Source: Actinopolyspora erythraea (GTDB lineage Bacteria; Actinomycetota; Actinomycetes; Mycobacteriales; Pseudonocardiaceae). From it: a DNA stretch of 64,000 nt. How positions within the stretch are numbered: position 1 is the first letter of the stretch; the number at the start of each line of letters is the position of its first letter. A program made the position numbers and the translations under genes. This document shows positions 8,645 through 17,777 of the stretch, one piece after another. The stretch is from NCBI RefSeq assembly GCF_002263515.1, contig NZ_CP022752.1, positions 744,001 through 808,000 on the forward strand, in the 5' to 3' direction. The notes under the pieces are model-generated. The model was not told where the DNA came from and searched no databases. It saw only the letters and a program-made list of their open reading frames with translations.

Positions 8645-9334
8645 CTACCGGGTGAAATCGTGCCGGTACTTGCCGTCGTGTACAACATCCTCCAGGCGGA
8701 GCCTGCTGCGCCAGCCGTGCCGTTCCAGGTCGGGGGTCTCGGCGAGTTCGCGCACCGGTCCCACGCACAGCCAGGCGACCGGCCGCACTCCGGAGGGGAT
8801 GTCCAGCAGCCTGCGCAGGAAGTCCTCCCGGTAGAAGCTCACCCAGCCCACGCCGAGCCCTTCCGCCGTCGCGGCCAGCCAGAGGTTCTGGATCGCCAGG
8901 CACACCGAGTACAGCCCGGCGTCGGCGATCGCGTGCCTGCCGAGCACCGCGGGCGAGCCCCGGTCCGGGTCGTAGGTGACCGTGATGCCGAGGGAGGACT
9001 CCACGATGCCCTCGACCTTGATCTTGGAGAACGTCTTGGCGCGCTCCCCGCTCAGCTCCGCGGCGAACACGTTGCGCTCGGCCAGCACGTGTTCGCGGAA
9101 GGCACGGCGGGTCGCCTCGTCGCGCACCAGGACGAAGTCCCACGGCTGGGAGAGGCCCACGCTGGGGGCGCTGTGCGCGGCGCCCAGCACGCGGTACAGC
9201 GTATCGGGGTCGATCTCCTCGCCGGTGAACTCGGAGCGCACATCGCGTCGCCGGTTGATCACGTCGTAGAGGTCGGACATCGGCCGCGAGCTGTCGGTGC
9301 GGTCGGATCGGTCGGCGGTTGTCATCCTCGCCAT
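8645..9334 (-). CDS. bluB: 5,6-dimethylbenzimidazole synthase (flavin destructase)
   Basis: A 229-residue nitroreductase-fold protein closely matching BluB, which uses O2 to break reduced FMN into 5,6-dimethylbenzimidazole, the lower ligand of cobalamin. Family segments visible are YDVINRRRDVRSEF at the start, SAPSVGLSQPWDFVLVRD, FSKIKVEGIVESSLGI, LAIQNLWLAATAEGLGVGWVSF and the C-terminal WLCVGPV. ATG 9334 has GGGGAG nine bases upstream; ATG 9325 is the alternative. It is transcribed away from mprA and looks monocistronic. A B12-dependent radical SAM enzyme is encoded in the same window at 53.2 kb, but no other cobalamin gene is nearby. Confidence 0.92.
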   Translation of the reverse strand: MARMTTADRSDRTDSSRPMSDLYDVINRRRDVRSEFTGEEIDPDTLYRVLGAAHSAPSVGLSQPWDFVLVRDEATRRAFREHVLAERNVFAAELSGERAKTFSKIKVEGIVESSLGITVTYDPDRGSPAVLGRHAIADAGLYSVCLAIQNLWLAATAEGLGVGWVSFYREDFLRRLLDIPSGVRPVAWLCVGPVRELAETPDLERHGWRSRLRLEDVVHDGKYRHDFTR

Positions 9335-9510
9335 CCTGCCGTGCTCCCCGGTGGGGTTCCCAGCGGCCCGGTGCCGACATGACCCCGCGCACTCTCGGGG
9401 CCGTTCCACGGGCTCGGCCGGTGATCGGCCGCGCCGGGGCCGCACGGGGAGCGGTTCACGTGTGATGCCGGGCACAAAAACCCAACTCGCCGTCGGCGAT
9501 CACCCCCGCT

Positions 9511-9527
9511 TCTCAGTCCCTTCTCAG
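9511..9527. promoter_or_regulatory. Direct-repeat operator upstream of mprA (MprA-box-like)
   Basis: TCTCAG-N5-TCTCAG, an 11-base-period direct repeat, ends 23 bases before the mprA start codon. The same arrangement occurs before pepD at 13982-13998. Direct repeats with one-turn spacing are what an OmpR/PhoB-type dimer binds, and MprA in M. tuberculosis is known to bind loosely conserved direct repeats at its own and the pepD promoter. Autoregulation is therefore likely. Confidence 0.75.
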
Positions 9528-9550
9528 GACGTCCGGTAAGACTGGGGGAC

Positions 9551-10243
9551 ATGCGCATACTCGTCGTCGACGACGACCGTGCCGTTCGGGAATCGTTGCG
9601 GAGATCTCTCGAATTCAACGGTTACCAGGTGGAGCTGGCCTCGGACGGTCGGCAGGCCCTGGACTCGCTCGCCGCCGCACGACCGGATGCGATGGTCCTC
9701 GACGTCATGATGCCCAAGGTGGACGGCCTGGAGGTCGCGCGCAGGCTGCGGGGGACCGGTGACGACCTGCCGATCCTGGTGCTCACCGCGCGCGAGGCCG
9801 TTTCGGACCGGGTGGCCGGGCTGGACGCGGGTGCCGACGACTACCTGCCCAAGCCCTTCGCGCTGGAGGAGCTGCTGGCTCGGCTGCGGGCACTGTTGCG
9901 CAGGGCGAGCCCGCCCGACCCCGAGGCGGACACGCCGGAGTCGCTGCGGTTCGCCGATCTGGAGCTGGACCCCGGTACCAGGGAGGTGCGCAGGGGAAGC
10001 CGTGAGATCAGCCTGACGCGTACCGAGTTCGCACTGCTCGAACTGCTCATGGCCCACCCCAAGCAGGTGCTCACTCGCAGCCGGTTGTTGGAGGACGTCT
10101 GGGGCTACGATTTCCCGACGACGGGCAACGCCCTGGAGGTCTACATCGGTTACCTGCGGCGCAAGACCGAGGCCTCGGGTGAGCCGCGTCTGATCCACAC
10201 CGTCCGAGGAGTCGGATACGTACTTCGGGAGACTCCACCGTGA
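9551..10243 (+). CDS. mprA: OmpR/PhoB-type response regulator MprA
   Basis: 230 residues. The receiver domain (1-120) has the acidic pair DDD near the N-terminus, the phospho-acceptor aspartate in [11 protein letters not shown], the switch threonine in VLTA and the lysine in LPKPF. The winged-helix DNA-binding domain (about 130-228) has [21 protein letters not shown] and YIGYLRRK. It overlaps mprB by GTGA, so the two are co-translated. In mycobacteria MprAB responds to envelope stress and controls pepD and stress sigma factors; the conserved partner order here supports the same role. Confidence 0.92.
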   Translation: MRILVVDDDRAVRESLRRSLEFNGYQVELASDGRQALDSLAAARPDAMVLDVMMPKVDGLEVARRLRGTGDDLPILVLTAREAVSDRVAGLDAGADDYLPKPFALEELLARLRALLRRASPPDPEADTPESLRFADLELDPGTREVRRGSREISLTRTEFALLELLMAHPKQVLTRSRLLEDVWGYDFPTTGNALEVYIGYLRRKTEASGEPRLIHTVRGVGYVLRETPP

Positions 10244-11700
10244 CCACGCCCGCACCCCCACCCCCGGAACTGGTCGAGTCGCCGTCCTCCGGCGGTCAGA
10301 GCGGCAGGTGGCAGCGGGCTTCGCTGCGGAACAGGGTGACGCTGCTGGCGGCCATCTGCGTCGCCGGGGCCGTCGCGCTGGTCTCGGTCGGGGCGTTCCT
10401 GACGGTCCGGGACAGCCTCTACGAGCAGGTCGACCAGAACCTGCGGGAGCGCGCCAGTCAGGCCGTCTCCGGGCCGCAGGTGCTGGAGCCCAATCTGCGC
10501 TCGGTTCCCGCCGCCTTCTACGCGGCCGCGAACCTGCGGATCTGTCTGGTCACGGCCGACGGCAGGGCGCTGACCGGGCCGGGAAAGGCTCCGCCATGGG
10601 GTCCGGCCGAGCTGGCCGTGGCGCGCGGTCTGACGTCCTCCTCGCTGCGGACCGACGACGCGACGAACAGCAGGGTGGTGGCGCTGCCCTCCGGCGACGA
10701 CCGGGCCCTGGTCATGTCGCAGTCACTCGCTCCGACCAAGGCCACGCTGGCCCAGCTCAGCGTGGTGCTGGTCGTCATCGGTGGTGCCGGGATCCTGCTG
10801 GCCGCCGCGGCCGGTACCGCCGTGGCGCGGACGGCGCTGCGGCCGGTGCAGCGGCTCACCGCGGCGACCGAACGTATCGCTCGTACGGGTGATTTGCGCC
10901 CGATCCCGGTGAGTGGCGACGACGAACTGGCGCGACTGACCACCAGCTTCAACAGGATGCTGGGGGCGTTGGCCGAGTCCCAGGAACAGCAGCGGAGGTT
11001 GGTCGCGGACGCGGGGCACGAGCTCCGCACCCCGCTGACCTCGCTGCGTACGAACCTCGAACTGCTCATCGCCTCCGACCAGCCGGGCACTCCCCAGCTG
11101 TCCGACGAGGATCGCGCCGAGATGCTCAGCGACGTCCAGGCCCAGATCACGGAGCTGTCCGCGCTGGTGGGGGATCTGGTGGAGCTGGCGCGGGAGGACG
11201 CTCCCAACGCGGTGCACGAGCCGCTGGAGCTCGTCGACGTCGTCGAGCGGGCGTTGAGCAGGGCGAGGCGGCGCGCTTCCGACGTCGAGTTCGACGTTCG
11301 GCTGCGGCAGTGGTCGATGCTCGGCGATGCCACCGCACTCGAGCGCGCCGTGCTGAACCTGCTGGACAACGCGGCCAAGTGGAGTCCGCCCGGCGGCACC
11401 GTCCGGGTGGAGTCCCGACAGCTCGACGCGGGGTTCGCGGTGTTCGAGGTCGCCGACGGTGGCCCCGGTATCCCGCAGGAGGACCGTCCCCACGTGTTCG
11501 AACGTTTCTACCGGTCCACCGAGGCCAGGCCGCTGCGCGGCTCCGGTCTCGGCCTGGCGATCGTCAAGCAGGTCGCCGAGCGGCACGGGGGGAGCGTCAG
11601 CGCCGGAGAGGCTCCCGAGGGGGGAGCGCTGATCTCGGTGTACCTGCCCGGACACGTCGACCCCGAGCAGTCTCCGGGAACCGGAGCCGAAACCGGGTGA
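10240..11700 (+). CDS. mprB: Sensor histidine kinase MprB
   Basis: 486 residues. A membrane helix lies near residues 30-52 ([19 protein letters not shown]), followed by an extracytoplasmic sensor loop. A second helix is at about 168-192 ([20 protein letters not shown]). HAMP follows, then HisKA with the phosphorylated histidine in [13 protein letters not shown], and HATPase with N box [11 protein letters not shown]1 DGGPGI and G2 GSGLGLAI. It overlaps mprA by four bases. The external loop is where the membrane-stress signal and the PepD protease are thought to act in the mycobacterial system. Confidence 0.92.
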   Translation: MTTPAPPPPELVESPSSGGQSGRWQRASLRNRVTLLAAICVAGAVALVSVGAFLTVRDSLYEQVDQNLRERASQAVSGPQVLEPNLRSVPAAFYAAANLRICLVTADGRALTGPGKAPPWGPAELAVARGLTSSSLRTDDATNSRVVALPSGDDRALVMSQSLAPTKATLAQLSVVLVVIGGAGILLAAAAGTAVARTALRPVQRLTAATERIARTGDLRPIPVSGDDELARLTTSFNRMLGALAESQEQQRRLVADAGHELRTPLTSLRTNLELLIASDQPGTPQLSDEDRAEMLSDVQAQITELSALVGDLVELAREDAPNAVHEPLELVDVVERALSRARRRASDVEFDVRLRQWSMLGDATALERAVLNLLDNAAKWSPPGGTVRVESRQLDAGFAVFEVADGGPGIPQEDRPHVFERFYRSTEARPLRGSGLGLAIVKQVAERHGGSVSAGEAPEGGALISVYLPGHVDPEQSPGTGAETG

Positions 11701-11893
11701 GGACGGCCCGCTGGCCGGTCGGTGCCCCTCCCGCTCCGGAGACCCGCTCCGGAGACCGGCGGGGTGCGGAGGTTCGGAGTCCGTGCTCGGTGTCATCGAG
11801 CCGGGAACCGGGTGCGGTTGTCTCCCGGTCGAGTGATGCCGACTTCGTGTGGTTTCTGTGCCACTTCGTGTAGAGTATTGTTGGTTTATGTTG

Positions 11894-11909
11894 ACTTGAT
11901 GAGTCAAGT
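11894..11909. promoter_or_regulatory. Inverted repeat upstream of deoR, candidate autoregulatory operator
   Basis: ACTTGA-TGAG-TCAAGT is a perfect six-base dyad about 80 bases before the deoR start, within a locally AT-richer stretch (11860-11930) that probably holds the deoR-galT promoter. Binding by the DeoR protein encoded next is inferred. Confidence 0.45.
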
Positions 11910-11985
11910 TCGCGTGGAGTCGTGATGATTTCGGGTGCGGCGCTCGCGTCGTGCCCGTGACGAGCACGGCCGGGTTGGAGTGGCG

Positions 11986-12825
11986 ATGCTGGCACGTCAG
12001 CGCCAGGACATGATACTGGACGAAGTCCGCAGAACGGGCGCGGTGCAGGTGAGCGACCTCGTGCAACGCCTGGGTGTGTCCGACATGACCATCCGCAGGG
12101 ATCTCGACACCCTGGCGGCGCGCGGTGCGGTCGAGAAGGTCTACGGCGGCGCCACCTCGGTGGGGGACCGCAGCACCGACGAGCCCGGGTTCGAGGCGAA
12201 GTCGGTGTACCAGCCCGCCGAGAAGGAGGCCATAGCCAGCCGCGCGGCCCGGTTGGTCCGCCCGGGCTCGGCCATCGGGCTCTCCGCGGGAACCACCACC
12301 TGGACTCTGGCGCGTCACCTGGACGAGGTCGCGGACCTGACCGTGGTGACCAACTCCGTGCGGATCGCGGACGTGCTGCAGCAGCGGGGACGCACCGACC
12401 GCACCGTGATCCTCACCGGCGGGGTCCGGACCCCCTCCGACGCGCTCGTCGGGCCGGTGGCCGTGCGCACGCTGCACTCGCTGCACCTGGATCTCGTTTT
12501 TCTCGGGGTGCACGGCATGAGCACCCGGGCGGGGTTCACCACGCCCAACCTCGACGAGAGCGAGACCAACCGTGCGCTCGCCCGCGCGGCCAACCGGCTG
12601 GTCGTGGTGGCCGACCACGCCAAGTGGTCCACGGTCGGCATCTCCACCATCGTCGGACTCGAGGAAGCCGACGTGCTGATCAGTGACGACGGTTTGCCGG
12701 AGGAAGCGCGCCGAGTGCTCGGGGAGCGGATCGCGGAGTTGTCGATCGCTCCCGTCGGGGGTGAACAGCACGAACCGGCCGACGCCGGTCGCGGGGAAAC
12801 TACGCGGGTGGAGAGTGAGCAGTGA
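11986..12825 (+). CDS. DeoR-family transcriptional regulator of the galactose gene
   Basis: 279 residues. The N-terminal DeoR helix-turn-helix is RQRQDMILDEVRRTGAVQVS then LVQRLGVSDMTIRRDLDTLA. The C-terminal sugar-phosphate-binding (DeoRC) domain has IGLSAGTTTWTLARHL, VVTNSVRIADVL and VFLGVHGMSTRAGFTTPN. ATG 11986 is chosen for its GGAG at a 5-base spacing and the direct start of the HTH. The stop overlaps the galT start by GTGA, so it is very likely a local repressor of galT that responds to a sugar phosphate. The pair lies between mprB and pepD, which are adjacent in mycobacteria. Confidence 0.88.
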   Translation: MLARQRQDMILDEVRRTGAVQVSDLVQRLGVSDMTIRRDLDTLAARGAVEKVYGGATSVGDRSTDEPGFEAKSVYQPAEKEAIASRAARLVRPGSAIGLSAGTTTWTLARHLDEVADLTVVTNSVRIADVLQQRGRTDRTVILTGGVRTPSDALVGPVAVRTLHSLHLDLVFLGVHGMSTRAGFTTPNLDESETNRALARAANRLVVVADHAKWSTVGISTIVGLEEADVLISDDGLPEEARRVLGERIAELSIAPVGGEQHEPADAGRGETTRVESEQ

Positions 12826-13946
12826 GGCGAACCGCGCGGCAACTGGCCGATGGGCGGGAGATCATATACTTCGACTCGGCGGAGACGGCACCCGAGAGGA
12901 CCGCCGAGGACCTTCGTGAACTCGACGGCGCACCGACGGCGCCCGAGATGCGACGCGATCCCCTGACCGGGGAGTGGATCGCCATGGCGGCGCATCGGCA
13001 GAGCCGCACGTACAAGCCGCCCGCCGACCTGTGCCCGCTGTGCCCCAGTGAACCGGGCAAGCCCAGCGAGATCCCGGAGCCCGACTACGAGGTGGCCGTG
13101 TTCGAGAATCGGTTCCCCTCGTTCGCGCGACCGGTGGCCGACCCCGCCGAGTCAGTCACCGGTGTGCTCGACACGGACCCGCTGGTCCGGCGCGCGCCCG
13201 CCAGGGGCAGGTGCGAGGTCGTCTGCTTCACCTCCGAGCACCGCAGCGCGTTCGCGGAGCTGAGCCCGCGGCAGGCGCGGACGGTCGTGGACGCCTGGGC
13301 CGACCGGACCGCCGAACTCGCCGAACTCGACGGGGTCGAGCAGGTTTTCTGCTTCGAGAACCGGGGCGAGGAGATCGGCGTGACGCTGCACCATCCGCAC
13401 GGCCAGATCTACGCCTACCCCTTCGTCACCCCCAGGACGAACCAGCTGCTGCGCAACGCCGAGGAGTACCGGCGGGCCCACGGCGGTCACGTGCTGGGGG
13501 ACGTGCTCGCGGCCGAGCGGTCGTCCGGACGGCGCGTGATCCGCGAGTCCCGGTACTGGACCGTGTTCGTACCTCCCGCGGCCCGCTGGCCCGTGGAGCT
13601 GATGGTGGTCCCGAACCGCCGCGTCCCCGACCTTCCCGCCCTCACCGACGAGGAGCGGGACGACCTCGCCGCGGTCTACCTCGACACGTTGCGGCGGCTG
13701 GACCGTCTCCACGACCGGCCGCTGCCCTACATCGCGGCGTGGCAGCAGGCACCCGTGCGCTCCGGCAGGGACCTCTCCTGGCTGCACCTGAACCTGTTCT
13801 CGGTGCTGCGGTCGCCGGACAAGCTCAAGTACCTGGCCGGTTCGGAGTCCGGGATGGGAGTCTGGATCAGCGATGTGACCCCGGAACAGGTCGCGGAACG
13901 GCTCCGCGCCGTCTCCGGAACCGCTCACCCGTCCGAGACGGGCTGA
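12822..13946 (+). CDS. galT: Galactose-1-phosphate uridylyltransferase
   Basis: 374 residues. GalT transfers UMP between UDP-glucose and galactose-1-phosphate in the Leloir pathway. Visible family features are RDPLTGEWIAMAAHRQSR near residue 45, zinc-site CPLCP at about 71-75, ENRFPSF, and the active-site HPHGQ at 191-195 with the nucleophilic second histidine, then a C-terminal LHLNLFSV. The GTG start overlaps the deoR stop. No galK or galE is adjacent; galU at 18977 supplies UDP-glucose and may connect functionally. Length is normal and no key residue is missing. Confidence 0.93.
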   Translation: MRRTARQLADGREIIYFDSAETAPERTAEDLRELDGAPTAPEMRRDPLTGEWIAMAAHRQSRTYKPPADLCPLCPSEPGKPSEIPEPDYEVAVFENRFPSFARPVADPAESVTGVLDTDPLVRRAPARGRCEVVCFTSEHRSAFAELSPRQARTVVDAWADRTAELAELDGVEQVFCFENRGEEIGVTLHHPHGQIYAYPFVTPRTNQLLRNAEEYRRAHGGHVLGDVLAAERSSGRRVIRESRYWTVFVPPAARWPVELMVVPNRRVPDLPALTDEERDDLAAVYLDTLRRLDRLHDRPLPYIAAWQQAPVRSGRDLSWLHLNLFSVLRSPDKLKYLAGSESGMGVWISDVTPEQVAERLRAVSGTAHPSETG

Positions 13947-13981
13947 GTCGAGTGCTATTCATCGTTCGACTCCAAGCCTGA

Positions 13982-13998
13982 TCTCAGGCGGCTCTCAG
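13982..13998. promoter_or_regulatory. Direct-repeat operator upstream of pepD (MprA-box-like)
   Basis: TCTCAG-N5-TCTCAG with an 11-base period ends 22 bases before the pepD start, matching the element before mprA in sequence, spacing and distance to the start codon. It suggests pepD keeps its own MprA-driven promoter although deoR-galT separates it from mprAB. Confidence 0.75.
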
Positions 13999-14020
13999 TC
14001 GGATAACGCAGAGTGGAGAC

Positions 14021-15763
14021 ATGAGCGAACAGCACCCTGGTTCTCCCGACGAAGGTCAGGAGCGTCCCAACACGCCGGGCGAGGACGGCCCGTGGCGGAC
14101 GGGGGCCGACGAGAACGGCACAGCCGGTCCCTCCTCGGGGGGAACGGCGGAGTCCGCACAGTCCGGGGGGAACTCCCCCGCGGAAACCCCGGAACCGACC
14201 GAGCGGAACCACGCCGCCGGACCCGTTTCCCAGGAGGATGCCGGACAGGACGGTACGGGGCAACCGGACCAGTGGCAGGCGGGAGCCGAGCACACCGCTC
14301 CCACCGGTTCCACCGCCGGGACGGACCCCAACATCTCCGCTGCCCACCCCGACGCGCCCCACGGCCAACCGTGGGGGCCTTACTCGGGTACCCAGCCCCA
14401 GCAGCCCCACGGCCCGCAGCAGTCCTCGCCGCAGGCCCAGTACCCCTACGGGCTCGGTAATCCGCCGCAGTACCCCGGTCAGCAGAGCGGACAGCCGAAC
14501 CAGCCCGGTTACCACCCCGGTGGGCAGTACCCGGGGCAACCCGGCGTCGCTCCGAACGCGCAGCAGCCGGGTCAGTACGAGTACGGCGCGCAACAACTGC
14601 CGCCGCAGGCCGATCCGAACCAACCCTACGCGTCCTCCCAGTACCCCCAGCCGCCCCTCGCGCGGGGGAACGGTGGAGGCCGCGGCCGGCTGGTCGTCGG
14701 GATGACCGCGGTGGCGCTGGTGGCCGGGCTGCTCGGAGGTGCCGGAGGTGGTTACGCCGTGTACCAGGCCACCGGTGGTTCCGGTGCGGTCACCTCCTTC
14801 GACCAGCAGACCCCGACTTCCAGCAACAGCAGCAGTGCGCCCTCGGGCTCGGTGCAGTCCGTCGCGGACAAGGTGCTGCCCAGCGTGGTGCAGATCCAGG
14901 TGCGGACCGCCCGCGGTTCCTCGGGCTCCGGCTCGGGGATCATCATCAGCGAGGACGGCTACATCCTGACCAACAACCACGTCGTCGAGGGAGCCTCCAG
15001 CGCGGGCGGAGGACTCGTCGCGCGTTTCAACGACGGACAGGTCGGCGAGCTGGACGTCGTCGGCACCGCCCCGTGGTCCGACCTGGCCGTGGTCAAGGCC
15101 GACATCAACGGACTCACCCCGGCGCAGCTGGGCAACTCCGAGGACACCCAGGTCGGCGCCGGAGTGGTGGCGATCGGTTCGCCCTACGGGCTTTCGGGTA
15201 CGGTGACCAGCGGAATCATCAGTGCCAAGGATCGTCCGGTCCGCGCGGGCGGCGAGAGCGGCTCGCAGGCCACGGTGCTCAACGCGCTGCAGACCGACGC
15301 CGCGATCAACCCCGGTAACTCGGGTGGCCCACTCGTCGACATGAACGGTCGTGTGATCGGGATCAACTCCGCGATCTACAGCCCGAGCACCTCCAGCGGG
15401 CAGGCCGGTTCGGTGGGGCTCGGGTTCGCCATCCCGGTCGACCAGGCCCGCAGGATCGGCAAGCAGCTCATCGAGAACGGTTCGGCGGCCCGCACCACCC
15501 TCGGTGTGCAGGTGAGGGTCGTCGGAAACGTCAACGGCGGTCTCGTGGTGGGGGTCCCCTCGGGTGGTCCCGCCGCGAAGGCCGGGATCGAGAGCGGCGA
15601 CGTCATCACCAAGGTCAACGACCGCACCATCACCAGTGGTGACGAGTTGATCGCGGCCATTCGCTCCTACGCGCCGGGCGAGACGGTCACGTTGACCCTC
15701 ACCGACAGGGAGGGGCGCAACGAGCGAACGGTTGAGGTCACGCTGACCGGGGAGGAGCGGTGA
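14021..15763 (+). CDS. pepD: HtrA/PepD-type membrane-anchored serine protease
   Basis: 580 residues. A 220-residue cytoplasmic region is rich in Pro, Gln, Gly and Tyr and is probably disordered. One membrane helix spans about 224-249 (LVVGMTAVALVAGLLGG). The trypsin-like domain has catalytic His320 (TNNHVVEG), Asp354 (WSDLAVV) and Ser434 (GNSGGPL). A C-terminal PDZ domain covers about 490-575. HtrA proteases degrade or refold damaged envelope proteins. In mycobacteria PepD processes envelope proteins and modulates MprAB signalling, so the order mprAB, pepD and moaB2 and the shared operator support that role. The ATG has a GAGTGGAG-like site just upstream. Confidence 0.93.
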   Translation: MSEQHPGSPDEGQERPNTPGEDGPWRTGADENGTAGPSSGGTAESAQSGGNSPAETPEPTERNHAAGPVSQEDAGQDGTGQPDQWQAGAEHTAPTGSTAGTDPNISAAHPDAPHGQPWGPYSGTQPQQPHGPQQSSPQAQYPYGLGNPPQYPGQQSGQPNQPGYHPGGQYPGQPGVAPNAQQPGQYEYGAQQLPPQADPNQPYASSQYPQPPLARGNGGGRGRLVVGMTAVALVAGLLGGAGGGYAVYQATGGSGAVTSFDQQTPTSSNSSSAPSGSVQSVADKVLPSVVQIQVRTARGSSGSGSGIIISEDGYILTNNHVVEGASSAGGGLVARFNDGQVGELDVVGTAPWSDLAVVKADINGLTPAQLGNSEDTQVGAGVVAIGSPYGLSGTVTSGIISAKDRPVRAGGESGSQATVLNALQTDAAINPGNSGGPLVDMNGRVIGINSAIYSPSTSSGQAGSVGLGFAIPVDQARRIGKQLIENGSAARTTLGVQVRVVGNVNGGLVVGVPSGGPAAKAGIESGDVITKVNDRTITSGDELIAAIRSYAPGETVTLTLTDREGRNERTVEVTLTGEER

Positions 15764-16013
15764 AGCGGCCTTCGCCCGCGCGGGGGAGAGGAGTGGAGCC
15801 GCTGTCGTCGCGCGGTTCTTCCGGCGGACGGTCACCGGCGGAACGCGGGATGCGTCGCCGCCGGAGCCGGGGCCCGGACCTTTCCGGCCCGGCGTGCTGT
15901 GCCGGTGTCGCCCCAGCGGGCCGACGTCGTGCTCACCGGGCCGAGCGGGCGTGGGCCCGAAGCGATTACCAGGTTCGGCACACCGGTGAACTTTCGAGGA
16001 GCAGGAGAATCCC

Positions 16014-16619
16014 ATGAACGGTCGTGAGGGCCGTGTCGTAGACCACCCGCTACGTGGGGTGGTGGACTCGGATCCACTGGATCCGAGCGCCGATTCGCTG
16101 GCCGCTACGGTGAGCGATATGGAACGCAACGCGCAGCGGTTGGGACGAGCGCTGGTGGTCGTGGTCGACGACCGGGTCGCCCAGGGCGAGCACGAGGACA
16201 CCATCGGTCCGCTGGTGACCGAACTGCTGGAGGAGGCCGGGTTCATCGTCGACGGCAGCGTCGCCGTCGCGGGTGAGACCGTGGAGATCAGGAACGCGTT
16301 GAACACGGCGGTGATCGGCGGGGTGGACATGGTGATCACCGTCGGTGGGACGGGAGTCTCTCCCCGGGACGTCACCCCCGACGCCACCTCCGGAGTGCTG
16401 GACCGGCCGGTTCCCGGGATAGCGGAGGCTCTGCGGGCCTCCGGACTGGCGGCCGGGGCGGTCGACGCCGGGGTCTCCAGAGGTCTGGTCGGCGTGTCCG
16501 GCAGCACGCTTGTCGTCAACCTGGCCGGTTCACGCGCGGCCATCCGGGACGGTATGGCCACGTTGACCCCGCTGGTGACGCACGTGATCGAGCAGCTTTC
16601 CGGTATCGATGGCATCTGA
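16014..16619 (+). CDS. moaB2: MoaB/MogA-family molybdopterin-binding protein
   Basis: 201 residues. The MPT-binding fold is shown by ALVVVVDDRVAQGEHEDTIG, IGGVDMVITVGGTGVSPRDV (the GGTG molybdopterin loop), DATSGVLDRPVPG and a C-terminal LPL-like NLAGSRAAIRDGM. The family adenylates molybdopterin or handles related steps in cofactor synthesis. Position after pepD matches mycobacterial moaB2. It overlaps the next small gene by 11 bases. A 40-residue N-terminal extension before the fold is poorly conserved and the start could be internal, but GAGGAGCAGG lies at good spacing before ATG 16014. Confidence 0.85.
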   Translation: MNGREGRVVDHPLRGVVDSDPLDPSADSLAATVSDMERNAQRLGRALVVVVDDRVAQGEHEDTIGPLVTELLEEAGFIVDGSVAVAGETVEIRNALNTAVIGGVDMVITVGGTGVSPRDVTPDATSGVLDRPVPGIAEALRASGLAAGAVDAGVSRGLVGVSGSTLVVNLAGSRAAIRDGMATLTPLVTHVIEQLSGIDGI

Positions 16620-16794
16620 GGAAACCGCGAGCCCGGCCGCCGGGGACGAAGACAGGCGGCGACGTGCTCGGTATCTCGCGGAGGTCTTCGGCGATGTGCT
16701 GCCGGAGACCACCGCGGACGAGCGTGGTCCCGTTCCGAGGGAGGACCGGGACGACTGGTACCGGTGGAACCGGCCCCCGCACCACGACTCCTGA
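16609..16794 (+). CDS. Small conserved hypothetical protein downstream of moaB2
   Basis: 61 residues, overlapping the moaB2 stop by 11 bases. It is highly charged: RRRRARYLAEVFGDVLPETT then RDDWYRWNRPPHHDS. The tail DDWYRxNRPPHH recurs, as I recall, in short proteins at this position in related actinomycetes. There is no membrane segment or known domain. The overlap implies translational coupling with moaB2. Function unknown. Confidence 0.6.
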   Translation: MASEETASPAAGDEDRRRRARYLAEVFGDVLPETTADERGPVPREDRDDWYRWNRPPHHDS

Positions 16795-16885
16795 CATTTC
16801 TCCCGACCGGGAGGGCGGTGGTCCGGAACGTGCCCGGAGGTTCCGGAGGGAGCACCACCTCGCCGGGTCGGGAGGGCGCGGCGGC

Positions 16886-17548
16886 TCAGCGCAACGTCAT
16901 CGTCACCGTCTCGCGCAGCGCGGCGGCGGCCACGGCGGCGGCGCGGTGACGGTCGAGTCCCACCACCACCAGTGGTCCGCGTTCCGAACCGCGTTCCCGG
17001 CTACGGACGGCCAGGACCGCCGCGCGTTCGGCCAGCACCTCGGCCCGTCCGTTCCGGCTGCCCACCACGTCGACGTGCCGCCCAGGGTGCAGCAGCTTCG
17101 CCGTCGCGTCGTCGGCGGGGCGGATGGCGACGGCGGCCTCGTTCGTCTCGCCCGAGGTGAGCTCGGCGAGCTGCTCGTCGAGCAGACTCAGATCGGTCAG
17201 TGGTTCGCCCCGGCGAGCGGCGCGAGCCAGCACGCCGCCGGTGGCTCGTTCCCGCTGTCGCAGCACCCCGTCGGGGGCGAGTTCTGCGGGCATCCGAACC
17301 ATGTTCACATCTTCGGTGGTGAGGCGGTGCCCCGGTTCGAGGTCGTGGGAGGCGGTCAGCACCGCCACTCCGCTCGGCGTCGTCCCGGACACGGCGGGCA
17401 ACGCGTACCAGCCCGCCGTCAGCAGGAGTGCGACCACCAGGGCACGACGCAGCAGTACGATCCGCCTGGCGTGTATTCGCAGCACATCGCCCGCGCGTTC
17501 CCGTGCCCGTCGCCACCGCTGCCCGTTGGCCCCACCCTGTCGCAACAC
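16886..17548 (-). CDS. SAF-domain (CpaB-like) membrane protein
   Basis: 220 residues. A basic N-terminus is followed by one membrane helix at about 36-55 (ALVVALLLTAGWYALPAV) and an extracytoplasmic SAF domain (VAVLTASHDLEPGHRLTTED ... LARAARRGEPLTDLSLL). SAF domains occur in Flp pilus assembly protein CpaB and in sugar-binding enzymes. No tad/flp pilus gene is nearby, so the pilus role is not supported. It is convergent with moaB2 and its small partner, and lies where mycobacteria have Rv0990c, of which it may be a positional equivalent. The start is GTG 17548. Confidence 0.75.
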   Translation of the reverse strand: MLRQGGANGQRWRRARERAGDVLRIHARRIVLLRRALVVALLLTAGWYALPAVSGTTPSGVAVLTASHDLEPGHRLTTEDVNMVRMPAELAPDGVLRQRERATGGVLARAARRGEPLTDLSLLDEQLAELTSGETNEAAVAIRPADDATAKLLHPGRHVDVVGSRNGRAEVLAERAAVLAVRSRERGSERGPLVVVGLDRHRAAAVAAAALRETVTMTLR

Positions 17549-17777
17549 GGCCTCCCCGCTCGGCTACTGGTGATTCCGGTCACCCTGAGCCTAGAGCGGC
17601 GACAGCGGTCCCGACTCCTTCGATCGCTTCCGCTGTGGACCGCTGAGCCGGCTGTGGAAATCCTCGTTCGTCCGGTCTCGCGCCGTGCCCCCGCGAGCCG
17701 GTGACAAGCGGTGCTCGGACGGGGGTGGGCCGGTTGGTGGGACGAGCGTTCGGTGGGTGGAGCGTGACGAGTCCGCC

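Noticed and set aside
9335..9480. Cobalamin riboswitch before bluB
   Set aside because: I could not find a B12-box or a plausible fold in the leader.
15760..16017. Small open frame overlapping the pepD stop as GTGA
   Set aside because: Arginine-rich, no family resemblance and no ribosome-binding site; moaB2 follows with its own good site.
13955..16858. 967-codon minus-strand frame opposite pepD and moaB2
   Set aside because: It is a shadow of high-GC coding sequence; pepD on the other strand has full catalytic motifs.
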